Positions 58,263 through 64,000 of a stretch of DNA of 64,000 bases are shown one piece after another. A program made the position numbers and the translations under genes. Source of the stretch: Helicoverpa zea. Lineage: Eukaryota; Arthropoda; Insecta; Lepidoptera; Noctuidae. Location: contig NC_061469.1 in NCBI RefSeq assembly GCF_022581195.2, forward strand, positions 8,736,501 through 8,800,500, read 5' to 3'. Every line of letters begins with the position of its first letter. Within the stretch, counting starts at the first letter, position 1. Under the pieces are notes generated by a model. It was not told where the DNA came from. It made no database searches and saw only the letters and a program-made list of their open reading frames with translations.

Positions 58263-58312
58263 TCAGTTCACCGAGTGTCACGGATCGGAGTGCACGTCGC
58301 GGCAGCTTGCAG
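58263..58312 (+). promoter_or_regulatory. Candidate initiator and leader exon of the 733-aa gene
   Basis: TCAGT at 58263-58267 matches the arthropod initiator. The following ~45 nt end in a consensus donor (CAG|GTAAGT at 58313). An acceptor (TTTTGTTTTAG) ends at 58839, just 11 nt before the 733-codon ORF. This would give a short non-coding first exon. It is inference from signals only. Confidence 0.4.
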
Positions 58313-58850
58313 GTAAGTTGGAAAATATTATCATCTTTTGTATAAATTCATGTTTTGTCACGTTTTACGTCATCCCTGTCTGTTGAAAATAAGCAGGAAA
58401 ACGTTTAACTAATTATTATTTATTTGTATAAATGTTTTCATCTATTGTGCAGTTTTCGATTAATGAGTAACCTTAAAATTAGAGATGCAATTTCTAGAAG
58501 TTTCGACCGTTAACATCCAGTTTCGTCATTCCCCGTATCGTCATTACTCGGTTTTTCGGTAAGAAGGAAATGAGGTTAGGTGGAGGGTAATGACGAAATT
58601 ATAGAAAACTTAAAGTTTTATCTAATGATTTTCCGTCGACATCGGGCGGTGTATGCCGTCGACATGTCGACGATACGCACAGATGTTTTTCGATGACGAC
58701 AGAAAGTAAATAACGCTTCTGCTTTTCAAATTAACAGTAGAGGATACGATTAAGGAGGACCTTCACCAAACTGTTTAATGGATGAAAATGATTTTATATT
58801 GTTATTAGTAAATTAGTAAATTTAATGCTTTTGTTTTAGTTACAATAATA

Positions 58851-61052
58851 ATGAATAAACGAAACGAAAGAAAACGAAAGATTGACTCCCAAACTTCGAA
58901 GGAAGCACAAAGGTTATATAAAAGACGTAGATATGCCGAAATTAAAGCTGACCCTGAACTTTACGAAAGACAAAAAGAGAAAGAAAGGGCAAAATATATT
59001 AAAAAAAAGGAAAAAAAACAAGTAGTAGGCATAAATGAAAAATCACCACGTGAAATAAGACAACAAAGAAAAAAATGGCGAGAAGCATCGAAAAAATATA
59101 GGTTAAAAAAGAAACAGGAAATTAAATTACAAACTATACCGCAAGCGATTTTCGTTGAAGCCCAAGACGACATCAATGCTGATAATGAAGAACACATCCA
59201 AAAACCTGATCCCCTGCACAGGCCGGAATCGAAAAGTATCCTATTGCGAAAAATTCGATACATCGAGCAGAAGAAACGAAAAATTCTTCAAAATTATATT
59301 ATTCACCTAAAAAAGAAAAATGATGCCCTTAGGAAGAAAAACACCGCACTTGAAAAAAAAATTGAACTACTGACAAATAAAAAAAATATTAAACAAAAGA
59401 TACCTACGAAAACCGACAAATTAAAAGATGTATTAATACAACAACGACAAAAAGAAGATCGGAGAACTAACACGGCTTTGGTGAGACTGGTCAAAAATTT
59501 TTATAATGATGATAGTAACAGCACACTTGGCGCAGGTAAGAAAGAATATATTACCCGACAAAAAATTCAAAAACAGAAACGTTACTTAAACTACCCGCTG
59601 AAAATGTTATACCGTAAATTTCTGGATACACACACTGTTAAGGTAAGCTATGGATTTTTTTGCAAGTACAGACCGTTCTGGGTGCTCTTACCGAAACAAA
59701 AAGCTAGAGATACCTGCATGTGCATAATACACTGCAACATTGATTTGCTTCTTAACTGCCTTTATAAAGCTTCTATTATTCAACCAAAAAACTACCAAGA
59801 GCTACTCTCACAAGTATGTTGTAATGTACGAAAAGAAGAATGCTTATCACGAAAATGTCATGTATGCAAAAACAAAGCTGTTATAGCATGTAACGAGTTC
59901 TCAAATGATCAGTTATTGATCTATAATCAATGGGTTCGCTGCAAAAATACTGTGCGACCAAAAAAGGGCACAGCCAAAGTTAATATGATAACCACAAAAA
60001 AACAATTTCTTGGATCTCCACTTGAAGTGCTTGACACCCTTAATGAACAGTTACCAAAATTTTTTGAACACTGCTATAAAATTCAAACGCAATATATCAA
60101 CATGAAGAATTTAAAAGAAACTTTAACAGTATCAGAAGCTATTATACACATTGACTTCTCAGAAAACTATAGTCTTAAATTCGGAACCGAAGTTCAATCA
60201 TTTCACTTTGGTGGAAGCCGTAAAGAAGTGACACTTCATACTGCTGTGGTATATACCTTCGACTTCCAGCATAGCGCAATTGGAACAACTTGTGTTTGTA
60301 CCGTCAGTCCATGCGTAAGGCACGATCCTTCTGCTGTTTGGGCTCATTTGATCCCCCTCATAGATGTGGTCATAAAAGCAAACCCATTTATAGAAACTCT
60401 TCATTTTCAATCAGACTCACCCACATCACAATATCGGAATAAATATATATTTTTTATGATAACTCAATTATGGAAAGATTTTCCAAACATAAAAAAAGTT
60501 ACATGGAATTATACTGAAGCAGGGCACGGAAAGGGTGCCCCTGATGGCGTAGGCGCGGTATTAAAGCGGACTGCTGATTCTCTTGTTAATTGTGGACATG
60601 ATATCGGGACATTTGAACAGTTTTTGAGATGTATTCAAGAAAACATTCAAAATATTGAAATACTACAAGTAACTGAAGAAAATATTAAAGATAGAGAAAG
60701 GCACCTGAAAACTAATTTGAAACCATTTAGTGGCACCCTTTCCGTGCATCAAGTGATGTGGGAGAGATATTCTAACTATTTAACTTTTAGGAAAACCAGT
60801 TGTTTTGCATGCGAGGTAGGAAGCGTATGTGAACATGGAAAACACTTAGGTTTTCATAAAATACCATTGCCAGATGATCTAAAAGAGTCACAACATCAGC
60901 TAGATGATGGTGGTGTTGTGACTCTTGCATCTACAAGACCACCTAAGCGAATACTCTCTAATATTACTAATACCCCTATACCATCAACATCACGAATAGT
61001 GACGCTCAAAGGGAAGCAAGCAGCTAACATCGTTTTTTTGAAAAAAGCCTAA
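58851..61052 (+). CDS. 733-aa DDE-transposase-like protein in a TIR-bounded unit
   Basis: The intact single-exon ORF starts MNKRNERKRK after an acceptor. Residues 1-90 are highly basic and helical, with KK/RR clusters suggesting nuclear entry and DNA binding. Residues 130-200 look like a coiled coil. A cysteine/histidine cluster follows (CMCIIHC at 289-295, then C323, C324, C331, C336 and C339), probably zinc-binding. The core motifs HIDFSENY (D435), HFQSDSPTSQY (D522) and WNYTEAGHGKGAPDGVG (E556) give D-x86-D-x33-E spacing, consistent with an RNase H-like DDE transposase. A second C/H cluster lies at 651-662 (CFAC...CEH). I recall similar uncharacterised proteins scattered in invertebrate genomes, but cannot name a superfamily. 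AATAAA follows at about 61103. Confidence 0.8.
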   Translation: MNKRNERKRKIDSQTSKEAQRLYKRRRYAEIKADPELYERQKEKERAKYIKKKEKKQVVGINEKSPREIRQQRKKWREASKKYRLKKKQEIKLQTIPQAIFVEAQDDINADNEEHIQKPDPLHRPESKSILLRKIRYIEQKKRKILQNYIIHLKKKNDALRKKNTALEKKIELLTNKKNIKQKIPTKTDKLKDVLIQQRQKEDRRTNTALVRLVKNFYNDDSNSTLGAGKKEYITRQKIQKQKRYLNYPLKMLYRKFLDTHTVKVSYGFFCKYRPFWVLLPKQKARDTCMCIIHCNIDLLLNCLYKASIIQPKNYQELLSQVCCNVRKEECLSRKCHVCKNKAVIACNEFSNDQLLIYNQWVRCKNTVRPKKGTAKVNMITTKKQFLGSPLEVLDTLNEQLPKFFEHCYKIQTQYINMKNLKETLTVSEAIIHIDFSENYSLKFGTEVQSFHFGGSRKEVTLHTAVVYTFDFQHSAIGTTCVCTVSPCVRHDPSAVWAHLIPLIDVVIKANPFIETLHFQSDSPTSQYRNKYIFFMITQLWKDFPNIKKVTWNYTEAGHGKGAPDGVGAVLKRTADSLVNCGHDIGTFEQFLRCIQENIQNIEILQVTEENIKDRERHLKTNLKPFSGTLSVHQVMWERYSNYLTFRKTSCFACEVGSVCEHGKHLGFHKIPLPDDLKESQHQLDDGGVVTLASTRPPKRILSNITNTPIPSTSRIVTLKGKQAANIVFLKKA

Positions 61053-61599
61053 ATGACCAATTAACAGTATACTTATTTGATTTCTTATTTTTAATTTGAC
61101 ATAAATAAAAATTGTGATTAAACTTTTAAGAAAAACTAATCAATAAGACCAAAAATGAGACCAAAGATCAGAGTAATGAATAAAGAGGAAGTAAATTTAA
61201 AAGGTTTTCCACTTTGTCGTCGACATCGGTCGGCACTCCGACCGACGGCAAGTTCCGACCGATGTTTTCAATGCAGTTGGCTCTGCGGCAAAGTACCGCT
61301 TGACTTTGTCTACTTGATTAAAACTGTGATCAGGGTAGATATTTAGATTTAGTTTCTTCACTTTGTCGCAAAATGTCGCTTGTCTTTATCTACTTAAACC
61401 TGTGATCTAAATATAAAAAAACTTTACTTGTAGTCTAAGATCCGATTAAGGAGAACCTTCACCGAGCTGTTTAATGGAGGAAAATGATTTTATATTAAAT
61501 CTAATATATTAAATACTAAAACGCGAATGGTTCGCCAAAGAAATTCCTGGCATAACATTTTATTTAATTGATTTTTTTAAAGGCACCAATGTGTTAACG

Positions 61600-61801
61600 A
61601 ATAAATTTAATACTAAACGAAAGGCATCATAGCCTATAGAATTTATATACGTTGAGTTTTCTATTTGTTTCCTGGTATAACTACTGGGCTGTCAGGTATA
61701 AACAAGTATGTCGATACGTAGCATGCTAGGAAAGGAAAAGAAAAGTGAAAGTTTTTATATTCAATGAGCTATGATGCCTTTCGTTTAGTATTAAATTTAT
61801 T
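61600..61801. mobile_element. Small foldback insertion near the right TIR
   Basis: AATAAATTTAATACTAAACG plus AAAGGCATCATAGC (61600-61633) is exactly mirrored at 61768-61801. The 134-bp spacer has no coding sequence. It is probably a nested MITE. Confidence 0.75.
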
Positions 61802-61907
61802 CATAAAGCAAATAGGCATTAAAAAAAGTCAATAAAAAAATTTATATAAAATAATTTTCATCCGTTAAACAGCTCGGTGCAGGTCCTCCTTAATCGTATC
61901 CTCTACT

Positions 61908-62902
61908 ATTGTGACGACTTAATAACGAATTTTGATATTATTTTTGTGTTTACATATTGTGTGTACATTAACATATAAGAGAAGAATTGTTACGACATTT
62001 AAAAATTATGTTAACAGAATTTATTGTGATTGTGTAGTTTTTAATATTAAAGATTTTAAGATAAAAATCATTCCATGCTTTATTTTGTCATTCCCTTCAC
62101 CACCAAAGTCATTACCTGCACATATTAGTCATTCCATTCTGAGACGTAGATCTTTAATTGCCAATAACTCTTAAAAAGATCCAAATAATTCCGTGCCTTT
62201 AATTAAATACAGTAAGTTTAATCTAGTTTTATCAAAAAGTGAACACAAATTCGGTCTGCCAACTAATTTAAAAAATCATGCAAAAATAAATAGGAAAAAT
62301 TAAAGTGTGTGAATTCACCCACCCACGTTCTGGATTCACAGCATAATTCTTAAAAGTCCCAATTCTTGGCTTGGACTCGTGGACTTTATCTATTAACGAA
62401 ATTCACTTCCTACTCAATGAACATATTATCAAATATGTTAATGTATTTGCCCATCCTTTTCAACTATTAATCGTTACTAGTCATGTTATCCTAATCTTTC
62501 AAGAACTTTTGAATATGAAAAAATCAAATATATCTTCCCCTCCTTCCCTCAAAGGGAGTTGCAATGATTCTTCTTTATGATTTCAGCCCTATATATTTTA
62601 AATTACAAACAAAAGTAGCAATTTACAGACACTAGGTATATAGGTATAAATCACAGAATACTCCGTATATACCTAATCGGCCTCGTCCGCGCATGTGCAA
62701 TGTGTTACTGATCAATACCTGCAATTCGCTCGGTCTTTCACGCCGCGAACTGCACCGGGTAGTGTCGTGTCCGTTTAATTGCACAGCTTTTATCCCATAA
62801 TTACATACGAGTATAATGTGAGACCTGATTTACCTGATCAGCAGAGTAGGTAAGTGTTTTGTTCTATTCAATATTTTGTCACATTATTGGTTCTTCACAT
62901 CA
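61908..62902. other. Non-coding stretch with a possible leader exon
   Basis: No coding exon is recognised. 62660-62860 is less AT-rich and ends at a consensus donor (GAGTAG|GTAAGT near 62848), so it might be a non-coding first exon of a gene continuing beyond the window. Confidence 0.3.
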
Positions 62903-63301
62903 GTCACAAAAGTCATGGTGGCCTAGTGGGTAAAATACCAATCTCTCAAGTAAGAGGGCGCGGGTTCGATCCCAAATCAGGCAAGTACCAATAGAACTTT
63001 ACTAAGTTTGTATGTACTTTCTAAGTATATCTTAGATACCATAGACTGTGTTTCGGATGGCACGTTAAACTGTAGGTCCCGGCTGTCATAGAACATCCTT
63101 GGCAGTCGTTACGGGTAGTCAGAAGCCAGTAAGTCTGACACCAGTCTAACCAAGGGGTATCGGGTTGCCCTGGTAACTGGGTTGAGGAGGTCAGATAAGC
63201 AGTCGCTTCTTGTAAAGCACTGGTACTCAGCTGAATCCGGTTAGACTGGAAGCCGACCCCAACATGATTGGGAAAAGGCTCGGAGGATGATGATGAGGAT
63301 G
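62903..63301 (+). mobile_element. tRNA-derived SINE family B, full-length copy
   Basis: The head has an A box (TGGCCTAGTGG) and a near-perfect B box (GGTTCGATCCC, 62963). The body and (GAT)n tail are complete. The 17-bp target duplication ATTGGTTCTTCACATCA lies at 62886-62902 and 63302-63318. It is the reference for the truncated copies elsewhere in the window. Confidence 0.93.
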
Positions 63302-63318
63302 ATTGGTTCTTCACATCA

Positions 63319-64000
63319 ATAATTGTCCGAAAATGTTAGGGAACAAAAACATTGCCTAATTGAAATAAATTAAATAAACCTAATACTTGTAGTAGCATAG
63401 CCCAAATTATCGGAATAGACAGATGGCAATATGTCTGTAGGTAATACCTACAAGCGTATCTACGGAGTAAGGAAAGATGAGCGGAGACGCCATAATGCAG
63501 ATAGGTCAGGTGCCTTCTTCTATGTCAAATAGAGATGGTGAACATGACCAAAACGATCAGTTATAAACGAGGCCTTCGGGTTTTATGAACCATCTGTCAA
63601 CGATTTTTGATAATATAAAAAATGGTCGAGTCCAAAGATGGAGTTAACTATTTTTAATGGTGAAAACAGTACGTTCCTCATCCCCCGAACAGACAGACAT
63701 TTTGCGCACTACTTTCCTAGGAAAATTTCCGTTATGGCACCTCCGCTAGTCATTTTGTTCTCCATGGGCGTGTCCGAATGTGCAACCCAACCCATCCCCT
63801 GAAATTTTCAATATTACCCCCACTTCTATAAACTAAGCACGAGTGTGTAAACTAGTGATTTTACAACTTGAACATCATAGGTAAGTTTAAATAATATTTT
63901 TTTAAGTTTTTAGATATTTTTTTACCTATTCCTTTATTCCCTCTTTCCCTGCTGAGCGTCATCGTCTATGTCCGTAACTATTTTATGATTTCCATTCACA
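63319..64000. other. Non-coding window end
   Basis: I see no gene, RNA or clear repeat here. A splice-donor-like CATAG|GTAAGT at about 63880 could belong to a leader exon, but nothing else supports it. Confidence 0.35.

Larger units (their letters stand above)
58736..61907 (+). mobile_element. TIR-bounded element containing the 733-aa gene
   Basis: AGTAGAGGATACGATTAAGG at 58736 begins a ~64-bp terminal repeat (58736-58800), inverted at 61844-61907 with few mismatches. A third copy of most of it (61442-61496) lies in direct orientation just after the ORF. A 34-bp palindromic pair (61600-61633, 61768-61801) marks a smaller insertion near the right end. No convincing target duplication is visible, so the exact boundaries remain open. 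Confidence 0.72.

Noticed and set aside
61155..61346. Small ORF after the 733-aa gene
   Set aside because: It overlaps an inverted CGACATCGG/CCGACCGATG repeat and has no recognisable protein features.

Overview
This is a eukaryotic nuclear window, almost certainly from a moth (Lepidoptera, probably a noctuoid). It is AT-rich with GT-AG introns. It carries Lep1/Helitron-like elements ending in CTAG, lepidopteran tRNA-derived SINEs, several MITE families and spliced insect genes. Exons were placed by hand from splice signals, reading phase and recognisable protein motifs. All assignments rest on remembered family features; no search was run.

Layout. (1) 1075-6704, plus strand: the 3' part of a malate dehydrogenase paralogue that lacks the catalytic histidine and has two alternative terminal exons. 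(2) 7006-26273, minus strand: a complete eight-exon secreted lipase (328 aa) with a full Ser-Asp-His triad. Its tail converges on the malate dehydrogenase gene. Its introns hold a 2.2-kb long-TIR element, SINEs, MITEs and Lep1-like pieces. (3) 26274-31925: a repeat-rich interval that includes one MITE nested in another. (4) 31926-36698, plus: a RING-finger protein with a lysine-rich tail, 5' end not found. (5) 37902-40001, minus: complex I subunit NDUFB5/SGDH, with no visible presequence. (6) 40124-41247: a small TIR element carrying a THAP-domain ORF and a divergent second ORF. (7) 41851-57686, plus: a complete 24-exon ARFGEF3/BIG3 orthologue (2059 aa) whose introns hold a hAT element with a perfect 8-bp target duplication and a Harbinger remnant. 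(8) 58263-61907: a 733-codon intact ORF with a candidate DDE triad and zinc motifs, bracketed by ~64-bp TIRs and apparently spliced from an upstream leader exon. (9) 61908-64000: non-coding, with one full-length SINE.

The host genes are unrelated in function (metabolic pseudoenzyme, lipid hydrolysis, ubiquitin ligation, respiration, membrane traffic) and do not form a cluster. The most interesting items are the 733-aa DDE-like gene, the THAP-bearing element and the malate dehydrogenase pseudoenzyme with exchangeable C-termini.
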